A DNA stretch of 64,000 bases from Microbispora rosea. GTDB taxonomy: Bacteria; Actinomycetota; Actinomycetes; Streptosporangiales; Streptosporangiaceae. The stretch is taken from the NCBI RefSeq assembly GCF_900156315.1, contig NZ_FTNI01000023.1, forward strand, positions 80,542 through 144,541, given 5' to 3'. Under the pieces are notes generated by a model that made no database searches, was not told the DNA's origin, and saw only the letters and a list, made by a program, of their open reading frames with translations. The position numbers and the translations under genes are program-made. Shown here piece by piece: positions 1 to 8,210 of the stretch. The stretch's first letter is position 1; every line of letters starts with the position of its first letter.

Positions 1-765
1 GCGGGTCAGGTGAACGCCGAGGAAGGGGTAGCGGGGGTCGGGCACGGGATAGATGAGCCCTTTCACCAGGCCGCGTGCCGGGCCGGCGAGCCGGTAGTAC
101 TCACCGCGGAACGGGACGATCCGCACGTCGCCCCCGGCTCGCGCCAGGTCCGCCACGTGGTCGGTGCCGAGGCCGGCGCAGGAGACCAGCCGGTCGAAGG
201 TGAGCCTCTCCGGCCCGGCCGCCACCGCCACGCCGTCGGTGGTCTGCCTGATCGCGCGCACGGGACGCGAGAGCCGTACGGACCCGCCGGCCTCGGCCAG
301 GTCGGCGGCGAGGCGGCGCGCGACGGCGGAGAAGTCGGTGATCGCGGTGTGCGGTGAGTGGACGGCGGCGACCCCGACCGCGTGCGGCTCCACCTCCCGC
401 AGGCCGATCGCGTCGAGCTCGGCGATGCCGGGCACGCCGTTCTCCCTGGCCCGCTCGGCGATGCGGCGCAGTCCGGGCAGTTCGGCCCGGGTGGAGGCCA
501 CGACGAGCTTGCCCGCCTCGTCGTACGGCAGGCCGTGCTCGGCGCAGTACTCGCGCAGCATGGCGGCGCCCTCCCGGCACAGGGTCGCCTTGAGCGAGCC
601 GGGCTGGTAGTAGATCCCGGCGTGCACGACCCCGCTGTTGTGCCCGGTCTGGTGGGCGGCGATCCGGGACTCCTTCTCCAGGACGGTCACCTCGGCACCC
701 GCCCGCGCCATCTGCCGGGCCACGGCCAGACCGAGGATCCCGGCGCCGACGATCCCGATCCTCAT
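1..765 (-). CDS. lhgO: L-2-hydroxyglutarate oxidase, 5' part (runs off the window)
   Basis: FAD-dependent oxidoreductase of the DAO fold. The family oxidises L-2-hydroxyglutarate to 2-oxoglutarate and passes electrons to the respiratory chain. The N-terminus has the dinucleotide-binding GxGxxG (residues 7-12, GAGILG), followed by the E-K acidic end of strand 2 and the family-typical stretch HNSGVVHAGIYY around residue 45. 255 codons are present and the frame is still open at base 1, so the C-terminal part (full length is usually near 400) lies outside. The ATG at 765 is the first Met before the FAD motif; no clear Shine-Dalgarno sequence is visible. It is divergent from the small LexA-box gene. 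The assignment within the DAO superfamily is good but rests on the N-terminal two thirds. Confidence 0.85.
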   Translation of the reverse strand, partial: MRIGIVGAGILGLAVARQMARAGAEVTVLEKESRIAAHQTGHNSGVVHAGIYYQPGSLKATLCREGAAMLREYCAEHGLPYDEAGKLVVASTRAELPGLRRIAERARENGVPGIAELDAIGLREVEPHAVGVAAVHSPHTAITDFSAVARRLAADLAEAGGSVRLSRPVRAIRQTTDGVAVAAGPERLTFDRLVSCAGLGTDHVADLARAGGDVRIVPFRGEYYRLAGPARGLVKGLIYPVPDPRYPFLGVHLTR

Positions 766-825
766 GTCCGCGTGGTTGTCGACAGCATGCCGGACATTGT
801 CTCAGCCGGAGCCGCTCCACGGTGA

Positions 826-841
826 TCGAACCTGTGTTCGG
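826..841 (+). promoter_or_regulatory. LexA (SOS) box
   Basis: TCGAACCTGTGTTCGG matches the actinobacterial SOS box TCGAAC-N4-GTTCGA at 11 of 12 defined positions. It ends one base before a TACGAT -10 element, so bound LexA would cover the promoter of the downstream small gene. Confidence 0.8.
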
Positions 842-847
842 TACGAT
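842..847 (+). promoter_or_regulatory. -10 element, leaderless promoter
   Basis: TACGAT lies six bases upstream of the GTG at 854, which places the transcription start on or beside the start codon. No Shine-Dalgarno sequence precedes the gene. Confidence 0.65.
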
Positions 848-853
848 GGCGGC

Positions 854-1228
854 GTGTACGTGCCACCCGGCTGGCCACCGGAGGTGCGCCCTCCTGGCAG
901 CCCCGACTGGGAGGTCTCGGCCGTGTCGTGGCTGCTCGACGCGGTGCCCCCCGACTACCGCGCGTACGGCGTGCTGCGCCGGCACCCGCTCGCGCTCGCC
1001 CGGATGGCCCGCCAGCAGGTGGCGGCCTCGATCCAGGCGGCCAGGGAGGGATACCGGGGGGCGGCGGTGGACCTGAAGGAGCATCTGCCCCCGCACGCGA
1101 TCGAGGCCGTCCTGGACGCCTACCGCCAGGAAGGCCCCCGGCTCGTACGGCTGGCCGAGTCGGTCGCGCTCGTGGAACGGGCCCTGCGCGGCGAGCACTT
1201 CCTCCCTCGCCTGCGACCACGCTCTTAA
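854..1228 (+). CDS. small alpha-helical protein of unknown function, probably SOS-induced
   Basis: A 124-residue soluble protein with no recognised domain. It starts YVPPGWPPEVRPPG, with a short Pro-rich N-terminus, and continues as Arg/Ala/Leu-rich predicted helices (VSWLLDAVPPDYRAYGVLRR and onward). The GTG at 854 is chosen because a TACGAT -10 ends six bases before it; the longer in-frame reading from 638 is antisense to lhgO and would start upstream of that promoter. A near-perfect LexA box sits directly over the promoter, so expression on DNA damage is the best clue to function. No membrane segment, signal peptide or catalytic motif is seen. The gene model is probable; the role is unknown. 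Confidence 0.7.
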   Translation: MYVPPGWPPEVRPPGSPDWEVSAVSWLLDAVPPDYRAYGVLRRHPLALARMARQQVAASIQAAREGYRGAAVDLKEHLPPHAIEAVLDAYRQEGPRLVRLAESVALVERALRGEHFLPRLRPRS

Positions 1229-1279
1229 ATCCGGACATATGGGGCATATCACTCATAAAGAGGGAATCGGGGGTTAGCC

Positions 1280-1714
1280 ATGACCACAGAGGGACCGACC
1301 AAGACCGCCGGCCAGGTCATGCACGAGGGCGCCGAATGCATCGGCGAGCACGAGAGCCTGCGCAGGGCCGCGGAGATGATGCGGGACATGAGCGTCGGCG
1401 CCCTTCCCATCTGCGGGGACGACGACCGGCTCAAGGGCATCATCACCGACCGCGACATCGTGATCAAGTGCTGCGCCGAAGGCAGGGATCTCGACCAGAC
1501 CACGGCGAGCGAGCTCGCCCGCGGTCTCGTCTGGGTCGACGCCGGCGCCAGCGTCGAGGACGCCCTGGCGAAGATGGAGGAGCACCAGATCAAGCGCATG
1601 CCGGTGATCGACAACCATCGCATCGTCGGGATGATCACCGAGGCCGACCTGGCCAAGGAGCTACCCGACAGCAAGCTCGCGGAGTTCGTGCACCGCATCT
1701 ACGCGCGGAGCTGA
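1280..1714 (+). CDS. CBS-domain-pair protein
   Basis: A stand-alone 144-residue Bateman module. Two CBS repeats are visible, about residues 8-68 (MHEGAECIGEHESLRRAAEMM ... DRDI) and 76-135 (VWVDAGASVEDALAKM ... ITEADL). Each ends in the typical G-I/M-I-T-D/E-x-D/A strand-helix. Such proteins bind adenosyl ligands such as AMP, ATP or SAM and usually act as energy or stress sensors on a partner; the partner is not evident here. Start ATG 1280 is preceded by the purine-rich gggaatcggggg. No operon partner: the following genes point the other way. Confidence 0.9.
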   Translation: MTTEGPTKTAGQVMHEGAECIGEHESLRRAAEMMRDMSVGALPICGDDDRLKGIITDRDIVIKCCAEGRDLDQTTASELARGLVWVDAGASVEDALAKMEEHQIKRMPVIDNHRIVGMITEADLAKELPDSKLAEFVHRIYARS

Positions 1715-1851
1715 CTCTCGCGGCGATCTTCGGGCCGGGTGTCGCCGGGAACGGCGGCCCGGCCCTCCGCATGCCCCGTTCCCGCGGCGTGGCCGGCGGG
1801 CGCCGGGGAGGAGCGCTCGCGCCGGGCCGCGCAAGTTCCGGACCGCCTCCT

Positions 1852-1909
1852 CCACAGTGGGATCGGGCACTGTGGTGGGATCGGGCGCCCTGGGCCGGCG
1901 GGCGCCGGC
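1852..1909. terminator. hairpins between convergent genes
   Basis: Two hairpins: CCACAGTG/CACTGTGG arms at 1852-1859 and 1868-1875, then GGCCGGC/GCCGGCC at 1892-1909. Neither has a T tract. They lie between the CBS gene and the response regulator gene, which converge. Confidence 0.45.
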
Positions 1910-1918
1910 CGCGCACCG

Positions 1919-2581
1919 CTAGCGACGTCCCGGCGTGACGAGCCCGGACTCGTAGGCGTGCACGACCAGCTGGGCGCGATCACGAGCGCCCAGCTTGGCG
2001 AGCATCCTGCTGACGTGGGTCTTGACGGTGGCGTGGCTGATCGTCAGGTGGCCGGCGATCTCCTCGTTGGACATCCCCGTCGCCACCAGCGACAGGACCT
2101 CGCGCTCCCGGTCGGTCAGCCGGTCGAGGCCGGGTCCCGGCACGGGCCTGGGCGGGGTGGAGACGTACTCCTCGATCAGCCGCCTGGTGACCGAGGGGGA
2201 CAACAGCGCCTCGCCGCCGGCCGCCACCCGCACCGACTGCAGCAGGTCGGCCGGTTCGATGTCCTTGACCAGGAATCCGCTGGCCCCGGCACGCAGGGCG
2301 GCGAAGACGTACTCGTCGAGGGCGTAGTTGGTGAGGATGACCACGCGCACCGAGTCGAGCTCCGGGTCGGCGCCGATTCTCCTCGTGGCCTGGATGCCGT
2401 CCAGCAGCGGCATCCGTACGTCCAGCAACGCCACGTCTGGGCGCAGGGCACGGCACAACTCGACGGCCTCGCCGCCGTTGCCGGCTTCCGCGACGACCGT
2501 GACGTCCCCGGCCATCTCCAGCAGTGCGCGGAAACCGGCGCGGATCAGTGGCTGGTCGTCGGCCAGCAGCACCCGGATCAC
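1919..2581 (-). CDS. NarL/LuxR-family response regulator
   Basis: A 220-residue two-component regulator. Receiver domain at about residues 2-118 with acidic pair D8-D9, phospho-acceptor D54 (ALLDVRMP) and conserved K106 (FLVKDIEP). A LuxR-type HTH occupies about 148-212 (LTDREREVLSLVATGMSNEEIA). The GTG start at 2581 overlaps the kinase stop codon (GTGA), so the two are translationally coupled. The Asp, Lys and HTH are intact, so it should be phosphorylated by its partner and bind DNA. Targets are not visible; no obvious regulated gene is adjacent apart from the membrane protein/multicopper oxidase pair behind the kinase, and that link is only positional. Confidence 0.95.
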   Translation of the reverse strand: MIRVLLADDQPLIRAGFRALLEMAGDVTVVAEAGNGGEAVELCRALRPDVALLDVRMPLLDGIQATRRIGADPELDSVRVVILTNYALDEYVFAALRAGASGFLVKDIEPADLLQSVRVAAGGEALLSPSVTRRLIEEYVSTPPRPVPGPGLDRLTDREREVLSLVATGMSNEEIAGHLTISHATVKTHVSRMLAKLGARDRAQLVVHAYESGLVTPGRR

Positions 2582-3717
2582 GGCGCGGCCGCCGTCGGCA
2601 GTTCGGCCCGTACGGCGAAGCCTCCCCCCGGTCGCGGCCCGGCTGTGAGCGAGCCGCCGAGAGCGACCGCGCGCTCGCGCATTCCGATCAGCCCCATCCC
2701 GTTCTCCGCTGTCCCTGTCGTGGTCTGTCCGTTGTCCTCGACGCTCAGCTTGAGCATCTGAGTCGCGTACTCGATCGTCACGGTGACGGAGGCGGCCCCG
2801 GCGTGCCGCAGCACGTTGGTGAACGCCTCCTGCACGATGCGGTAGGCGGCCCGGTCGACCTCCGGGGGCACCTCCCCGCGCGTGCCGATGGTCAGCGTCG
2901 TGACCGGCAGCCCTGCCGCTTCGGCCCGGTCCACCAGCCGGGGCAGCCTGGCCAGCCCCACCTCCGAGCCGTCGGGATCGGCCTGGCGCAGGACGCCCAG
3001 CGTGGCGCGCAGCTCGTGCATCGCCTCCTTGCCGGAATCCTTGACCGCGAGCAGCGCCTGACGGGTCAGGGCCGGATCCCGCTCCAAAGTCTGTAAGGCG
3101 ACGGAGGTCTGGACGTTGATGACGGAGATGGTGTGTGTGAGCGTGTCGTGGAGCTCTTGGGCGATCCACAGGCGCTCCTCTCCCGCCCTGCGCAGCGCGG
3201 CCTCCTCCTTGGTGAGTTCGGCCTGGATCGCCCGTTGCTCGACCTCTCCGAGGTAGGCGCGCCGGTTCTTGGTCACCTCGCCGAGCACCACCATCGCGAC
3301 CAGCCAGCCGCTGAGCAGACTGAGGCCACCGGGTTCGGGGTCGGTGTCGGCCAGGGCGACCGGAACGGCGATGCCGGAAGCCAGTGCCGCGGCAAGACCG
3401 ATCGCCAGGCGGCGCCGCCCCAGAGTGGCCGCCGTGTAGGTCGCGATCAGGGCGGGCCCGGCGGCGAAGATGCCCGGGTAACGCGCGCCGTAGTAGGCGA
3501 CGGCGCACCCCACCGCGACCACGCCGACCGGCACGGGAGCGGCACGCCGCCAGGCGAGCACCAGAGACGACACAACGATCAGCGCCAGGCCGGGCGCGTC
3601 CAGTGGCCCCTCCGTCAGGCCCGAGCTGGACAACCCGCCATAGGTGCCCGCGACGCCGAGCGTGAGCATGGCCACCGTGATCAGCGCATCGGTCTTCCAG
3701 GGGTGCACGCCTGTCAC
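2578..3717 (-). CDS. NarL-type sensor histidine kinase
   Basis: A 379-residue membrane kinase of the HisKA_3 type. About four to five hydrophobic segments fill residues 10-146, with short loops and no large extracellular sensor domain. A coiled linker follows, then the H-box with H190 (WIAQELHDTLTHTIS) and a HATPase_c domain (N-box IVQEAFTNVLRHAGA, G-box VEDNG and GMGLIGMRERA). The architecture resembles membrane-embedded sensors of lipid or cell-envelope state. It is the first gene of the pair with the response regulator, overlapping by four bases. The signal is unknown. Confidence 0.93.
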   Translation of the reverse strand: MTGVHPWKTDALITVAMLTLGVAGTYGGLSSSGLTEGPLDAPGLALIVVSSLVLAWRRAAPVPVGVVAVGCAVAYYGARYPGIFAAGPALIATYTAATLGRRRLAIGLAAALASGIAVPVALADTDPEPGGLSLLSGWLVAMVVLGEVTKNRRAYLGEVEQRAIQAELTKEEAALRRAGEERLWIAQELHDTLTHTISVINVQTSVALQTLERDPALTRQALLAVKDSGKEAMHELRATLGVLRQADPDGSEVGLARLPRLVDRAEAAGLPVTTLTIGTRGEVPPEVDRAAYRIVQEAFTNVLRHAGAASVTVTIEYATQMLKLSVEDNGQTTTGTAENGMGLIGMRERAVALGGSLTAGPRPGGGFAVRAELPTAAAP

Positions 3718-3875
3718 GCTAAGCCACGACGCAGGCCGGGCCCACCCGCCTGCGGATGACCCGGCGCCTGCATCCCTGGTCGTACTCGTGCTCCGCGTGG
3801 CCGTGCCCTACACCCTGGGATGTACGGCGGAGCGCCGACCCCAGTCTGACGATCTTCCGCTCGATGCGCAGCAGC

Positions 3876-4292
3876 ATGCCGGGCATGAGCGTCTCACCTG
3901 TTCCGCCGCGGGCCGACCCCGGCCGTGCGCCCGGCTGGATCGTCCGGCCGCTGCGGTCGGCCGCCGTGCTGCACCTGTTCGGCGTGCTCGCACAAGCCGT
4001 CCTTGCCGGACTGTTCGTCACCGGTGACGTGGACATGCTCGCCTGGCATCGCACCAACGCCGGATTCACGCATGTCACGCTCTACCTCCAGCTGCTGGCC
4101 TCGATCCTGCTGTGGCGACCGGCGCGCGGACCGGCGTGGCCCGCCCTGGCCGCGGCCGGGCTCGTGGCCGCCGAAACCCTTCAGGTCGTGGCCGGGCAGG
4201 AGCGCGTCCTGGCAGTGCACTTCCCGCTCGGCATGGCCGTTTTCGGCGCCACGACCATACTGACCGTCCTGGTCTGGCGGGTGACGCGATGA
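3876..4292 (+). CDS. small four-helix membrane protein, multicopper oxidase partner
   Basis: A 138-residue protein with four predicted transmembrane helices (AAVLHLFGVLAQAVLAGLFV; HVTLYLQLLASILLW; PALAAAGLVAAETLQVVA; GMAVFGATTILTVLVW). It has His residues at membrane borders (LHLFG, WHRTNAGFTH, VHFPLG) that could bind haem or metal. Its stop overlaps the start of the multicopper oxidase (ATGA), so the two are one translation unit. I chose ATG 3876 (MPGMSVSPVP) rather than the in-frame codon at 3756, which would add a non-hydrophobic stretch lacking coding character; 3885 is also possible. The family is unrecognised. By context it may be a membrane anchor or electron partner for the oxidase. 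Confidence 0.72.
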   Translation: MPGMSVSPVPPRADPGRAPGWIVRPLRSAAVLHLFGVLAQAVLAGLFVTGDVDMLAWHRTNAGFTHVTLYLQLLASILLWRPARGPAWPALAAAGLVAAETLQVVAGQERVLAVHFPLGMAVFGATTILTVLVWRVTR

Positions 4293-5809
4293 TCTCCCGT
4301 CGCGGTTTCCTCGGGCTGCTCGGCGGGGCCGGCCTCACCGTCGCCGGCTGCGGCGCCCTGGCACCCGAGGTGGCCGGTGAGAGCCTGACGAGCGCGTTGC
4401 CGTTGCCCGCCCGGTTCACCGTGCCGCTCCCGATCCCCGCGACCGCCGTTCCCGTACGGCCCGGCCATTACGAGGTCGTCCAGCGCGCGGCCAAGGTGGA
4501 GATCATCCCCGGCACCACGACCGAGATCTGGGGCTACGACGGCACGTTCCCCGGGCCGACCTTCCACCTGGACTCCGGCGGCCGCACCGTCATCCGGGTC
4601 CGCAACGAGCTGCCCGTGCCCACCTCGACGCACCTGCACGGAGGAGTCACCCCGTCCCAGTCCGACGGCTACCCCACGGACGTGGTGATCGCCGAGGGAC
4701 GGGGATTCCGCCCGCCCCAGGGCGATCACTCTCACGACGACCTGTCGCAGTGGACCTTGCACGAGGCGGCCAGGGACTACGTGTATCCGCTGGAGCAGCG
4801 TGCCGCCACACTCTGGTACCACGACCATCGGATGGACTTCACCGCGCCGCAGGTGTGGCGTGGCCTGGCCGGTTTTCTCGTGGTTCGCGACGACGAGGAC
4901 GACGCGCTGCCGTTGCCGAAGGGTGAGCGGGACATCCCTCTGATGATCTGTGACAGGGCGTTCGAGGAGGACGGCTCCTTCCGCTATCCGTCCCTCGATC
5001 CGACCCTGCTGATGCGCCCGGGGGTGGACGACGCCTTCATGGCGGGAGTCGAGGGCGATGTCATCCTGGTCAACGGCGCGCCCTGGCCTTTCCTCGAGGT
5101 CGACGCGGTCCGATATCGCCTGCGACTGCTCAATGCCTCGAACGCACGCCGTTTCCGGCTGCGGTTGACTCCCGGCGGCCGGTTCGTGCAGGTCGGCAGC
5201 GATCAGGGGCTGCTTACCGCTCCCCTGGCGCACGACGCGATCACCATCTCCCCGGGAGAACGCTTCGATGTCATCGTGGACTTCTCCGGCCGTCCCGCCG
5301 GCACCGAGGTGACCATGGTCAACACCTTGGGCGCGGGCGCCGCACGCGATGTCATGCGGTTCCGTGTGCGGCGCGGAGCCGCCGACGACAGCGTGATCCC
5401 GAAGCGGCTGTCACCGGCCGGGCCGGTCCCCACGGCGGTCGCCACCCGCGTCTTCGACTTCCGCCGTACGGGTCAGAGGGGCGGCGGGTCCTGGACGATC
5501 AACGGACGGCGCTTCCGGCCGGGGCGGCCACTGGCCACCCCTCGTCTGGACACCAGCGAGATCTGGAGGTTCACCAGCGACTTCCATCACCCTGTGCACG
5601 TCCACCTGGCTCGATTCCGGGTGCTCTCACGGAACGGCGGGCCGGCGGCGGCGACCGACGCCGGCTGGAAGGACACGGTGGACGTGCGGCCCTACGAGGT
5701 CGTCGACGTCCTGGTCCGTTTCGAGGGCTACCGGGGGCGCTACATGCTGCACTGCCACAACCTGGAGCACGAGGACATGGCGATGATGGCCGATTTCGAG
5801 GTCGTCTGA
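4289..5809 (+). CDS. multicopper oxidase, Tat-exported lipoprotein
   Basis: A 506-residue CotA/bilirubin-oxidase-like three-cupredoxin enzyme. All copper motifs are present: H115-L-H117-G, W-Y-H178-D-H180, HPVHVH near residues 433-438, and HCHNLEHEDM near 488-497, which supplies the type-1 Cys and an axial Met. The N-terminus MISRRGFLGLLGGAGLTVAGC has a twin-arginine motif and a lipobox ending at C21, so it is probably exported folded and lipid-anchored. It oxidises phenols, bilirubin-like substrates or metal ions with reduction of O2 to water; the substrate cannot be read from sequence. It is coupled by a 4-base overlap to the membrane protein upstream. Confidence 0.94.
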   Translation: MISRRGFLGLLGGAGLTVAGCGALAPEVAGESLTSALPLPARFTVPLPIPATAVPVRPGHYEVVQRAAKVEIIPGTTTEIWGYDGTFPGPTFHLDSGGRTVIRVRNELPVPTSTHLHGGVTPSQSDGYPTDVVIAEGRGFRPPQGDHSHDDLSQWTLHEAARDYVYPLEQRAATLWYHDHRMDFTAPQVWRGLAGFLVVRDDEDDALPLPKGERDIPLMICDRAFEEDGSFRYPSLDPTLLMRPGVDDAFMAGVEGDVILVNGAPWPFLEVDAVRYRLRLLNASNARRFRLRLTPGGRFVQVGSDQGLLTAPLAHDAITISPGERFDVIVDFSGRPAGTEVTMVNTLGAGAARDVMRFRVRRGAADDSVIPKRLSPAGPVPTAVATRVFDFRRTGQRGGGSWTINGRRFRPGRPLATPRLDTSEIWRFTSDFHHPVHVHLARFRVLSRNGGPAAATDAGWKDTVDVRPYEVVDVLVRFEGYRGRYMLHCHNLEHEDMAMMADFEVV

Positions 5810-5837
5810 CGGTCCTCGGCGGCCGCGGTGAAGGCCT

Positions 5838-6920
5838 TCAGCGGCCCGTGCGGTAGGCGACGAACGCGATGATCCCGATCGCCCCGACAGCGACCGCCAG
5901 CCATAACACCGGCATCGGCACGGCGAGGACTCCGTCCCCGGCGGCCGCCCCGCTCGTCGCCTTGACCGCCCTCGGCCGGGCGGAGGCCCGGGCCGGCGTG
6001 GGCGACGGAGCCGGCCGGGCGGCGGCGGGCAGCGGCACCCGGTAGACCGGGCTGTCCTTCCCCTCGCTCCCGGTGAGCAGGGCCGTGCCGTCCCGCGTGT
6101 ACGCGATCGACTCGGCCTGGCGCAGCGGCGGCATCGTCACATGCGCGATCAGCGTGCCGGGCGAGCGGTAGACGGACGCCGAGAAGTACGTGCGGATGAC
6201 GAAGCTCGACCCGTCGGGCGCGTACGCCGCGTCGGTGGCCATGAGGGGGGCGGACCCCACCCGGCGCAGGACGTTCACCTTGTCGGTGCGCAGCTTCGCG
6301 GGAGCGGCGTAGACGCCCCCGGAGAACTCCTTGCTGACGACGTACAGCCGGCCCGCACGGGGATCGACCATCACCCCCTCGGCGTTGCGGGGGCCGTCGG
6401 CGTAGCGGAAGCGATACCGGACGGCCCGCAGCGTGGCGTCCTCCATCGTCCTGGGCTCGACGACCTTGTAGACCGACACGTCCGGCCAGGCGCCGTCCAT
6501 GTTGTCCCCGATGTCGGCGATCCACAGCACGCCGCGCCCGGTCGCGCGGTCGGTGGAGGCCGCGATGCCCTCCCAGTCCCTGGCCTCGGCGTTGCCGATC
6601 GTGAAGGTCGCCCGGGTGCGGCCGTCCGGGCCGACGGCGTAGATCTGGGGTCCGTTGCCGCTGTCGTTGTGCGTGTAGACGATGCCCTTGTGGGTGGGCG
6701 AGACGGCGAGGCCGCTCGACTCGCCGACACGCTCGTCCCTGATCCGGAACAGCAGCCGCTCCCGGTCGTCCGCCCAGGCCGCCGTCGTGGTCGTCGCCGT
6801 GGCCGCCCGGGCCGCTGTCGTCGTCGCCGGGAGCACCGTGCCGGTGCCCGCGACCGCGAGGAGAGCCAGGGCGGCCCGCGGAATCCTGCTCATCCGCGTT
6901 CGCCCCGTCATGCTCCCCAT
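5838..6920 (-). CDS. secreted, membrane-anchored beta-propeller-like protein
   Basis: 360 residues: signal peptide (about 1-40), an extracellular domain with repeated short beta motifs (ESSGLAVSPTHKGIVYTHND; EGIAASTD; AEGVMVDPRAGRLYVVSKE; ATDAAYAPDGSSFVIRTY; QAESIAYTRDGTALLTGSE) typical of WD/SMP-30-like propellers, a Pro/Ala linker near 295-325 and a C-terminal transmembrane helix (about 330-352) with a short Arg-containing tail. No sortase motif. ATG 6920 or the nearby Met codons at residues 4 and 10 could each serve as the start. No operon partner; it converges with the oxidase gene. The function is unknown; a cell-surface binding protein is the safest reading. Confidence 0.8.
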   Translation of the reverse strand: MGSMTGRTRMSRIPRAALALLAVAGTGTVLPATTTAARAATATTTTAAWADDRERLLFRIRDERVGESSGLAVSPTHKGIVYTHNDSGNGPQIYAVGPDGRTRATFTIGNAEARDWEGIAASTDRATGRGVLWIADIGDNMDGAWPDVSVYKVVEPRTMEDATLRAVRYRFRYADGPRNAEGVMVDPRAGRLYVVSKEFSGGVYAAPAKLRTDKVNVLRRVGSAPLMATDAAYAPDGSSFVIRTYFSASVYRSPGTLIAHVTMPPLRQAESIAYTRDGTALLTGSEGKDSPVYRVPLPAAARPAPSPTPARASARPRAVKATSGAAAGDGVLAVPMPVLWLAVAVGAIGIIAFVAYRTGR

Positions 6921-7014
6921 GCGGCCATCATTCCCGATGCCCGTCCCGCGTGCGGTGGGGCGACATGCCCCGGCCGTCCCGGAATCGGTCAGGAGCGGGT
7001 ATGCGGGCGGCCTG

Positions 7015-8148
7015 TCACCGCAGGGCCGCGTAGAAGTCGCGCAGGTCGGCGGCGAGCACGTCCGGCCGCAGGTGGGCGGCGTAGTGACCGCCCCCGTCGT
7101 AGGACCGCCAGTGGACGATGTTCTTGTGATCGCGCTCGGCGAAGGTGCGCATCGACACGAAGTCGCCCTCGAACATCGCCAGGCCGATCGGGACCGTCGT
7201 CGGCTCCTTGGGATGCTCGGCGCGCGCGTCCTCGTAGTAGAACCGCGTGGCCGAGGTGGCGGTGCCGGTCGCCCAGTAGAGCATCGTGTTGGTCAGGATG
7301 AAGTCGTCGTCGACGTCCTCACCGAACAACTGGGCGTTCCAGCCCAGCAGCCCGGCGGGCGAGTCGAAGATCCCGTACGACAGCGTCTGCGGCTGCTGCG
7401 AGTGGACCATGTTGAACGACATCTTGTTCTCGTAGAACCACTGCAGCACCTCCAGGCCCTTCCGCTCCTCGTCGGTGAGGTTCGCCATCTCCGCCGGGTC
7501 GCCGGAGGGGAAGGAGTAGATCTGCGTCACGTGGACGCCGGCGACGTGCTCGGGGTCCACCCGGCCCACCTCGGGCGAGACGAACGAGCCGCCGTCGTTG
7601 CCCACCGCGCCGTACCGGCCGTAGCCGAGCCTGCGCATGAGCTCCGCCCACGCCCGGGCCGTACGGAACCGGTTCCAGCCCCGCTCCCTCGTCGGGCCGG
7701 AGAAGCCGAAGCCGGGCAGCGACGGGATCACCAGGTGGAACGCCTGCGCCGGGTCCTCGGGGTTCGTCAGCGGTTCGACGACCTTGAGGTACTCCACGAT
7801 CGAGCCCGGCCAGCCGTGGGTGAGAATCAGCGGAAAGGCGTCCTCGTGCGGCGACCGCACGTGCAGGAAGTGGATGTCCTGCCCGTCGATCTCGGTGATG
7901 AACTGCGGATACCGGTTGATCTCGGCCTCGTGGGCGCGCCAGTCGTACCCGTCGCGCCAATACTCGGCCAGCCGCTTCACGTACGCGACCGGCACGCCGT
8001 ACTCCCAGCCGCTTTCCGGGATCTCGTCGGGCCAGCGGGTCCGGCCGAGCCGGTCCTTCAGGTCGTCGAGGTCGGCCTGCGGGACGTCGATGCGGAAAGG
8101 CCTGATCTGCGACGCGATTTCGGGCGTGATCTGCGTGTTCTCGCTCAT
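7015..8148 (-). CDS. epoxide hydrolase (EHN-type alpha/beta hydrolase)
   Basis: A 377-residue enzyme that opens epoxides to vicinal diols. The N-terminal EHN domain (PFRIDVPQADLDDLKDRLGRT ... PESGWEYGVP) is characteristic of microsomal-type epoxide hydrolases. The alpha/beta core has the oxyanion motif HGWPGS, the nucleophile Asp in VGNDGGS, ring-opening Tyr candidates, and the catalytic His in GGHYAAHLRPD. The ATG at 8148 is preceded by TAATGT at seven bases, so the message is probably leaderless; an in-frame extension to 8547 runs antisense through the regulator gene and is not credible. A palindrome over the -35 region of its promoter suggests control by the divergent WYL regulator. Confidence 0.92.
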   Translation of the reverse strand: MSENTQITPEIASQIRPFRIDVPQADLDDLKDRLGRTRWPDEIPESGWEYGVPVAYVKRLAEYWRDGYDWRAHEAEINRYPQFITEIDGQDIHFLHVRSPHEDAFPLILTHGWPGSIVEYLKVVEPLTNPEDPAQAFHLVIPSLPGFGFSGPTRERGWNRFRTARAWAELMRRLGYGRYGAVGNDGGSFVSPEVGRVDPEHVAGVHVTQIYSFPSGDPAEMANLTDEERKGLEVLQWFYENKMSFNMVHSQQPQTLSYGIFDSPAGLLGWNAQLFGEDVDDDFILTNTMLYWATGTATSATRFYYEDARAEHPKEPTTVPIGLAMFEGDFVSMRTFAERDHKNIVHWRSYDGGGHYAAHLRPDVLAADLRDFYAALR

Positions 8149-8155
8149 GACGCCG

Positions 8156-8161
8156 ACATTA
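8156..8161 (-). promoter_or_regulatory. -10 element, leaderless promoter of the epoxide hydrolase
   Basis: TAATGT on the minus strand, seven bases before the ATG at 8148. The palindrome at 8173-8187 covers where the -35 would be. Confidence 0.6.
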
Positions 8162-8172
8162 CGCACCCTTCC

Positions 8173-8187
8173 GGACAGCTTCTGTCC
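8173..8187. promoter_or_regulatory. palindromic operator candidate
   Basis: GGACAGCTTCTGTCC, a perfect 6-3-6 inverted repeat between the divergent epoxide hydrolase and WYL-regulator genes. It overlaps the expected -35 of the former and lies 24 bases before the start of the latter. Confidence 0.55.
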
Positions 8188-8210
8188 TGAAGTGACGCCA
8201 GACTGAGGAC

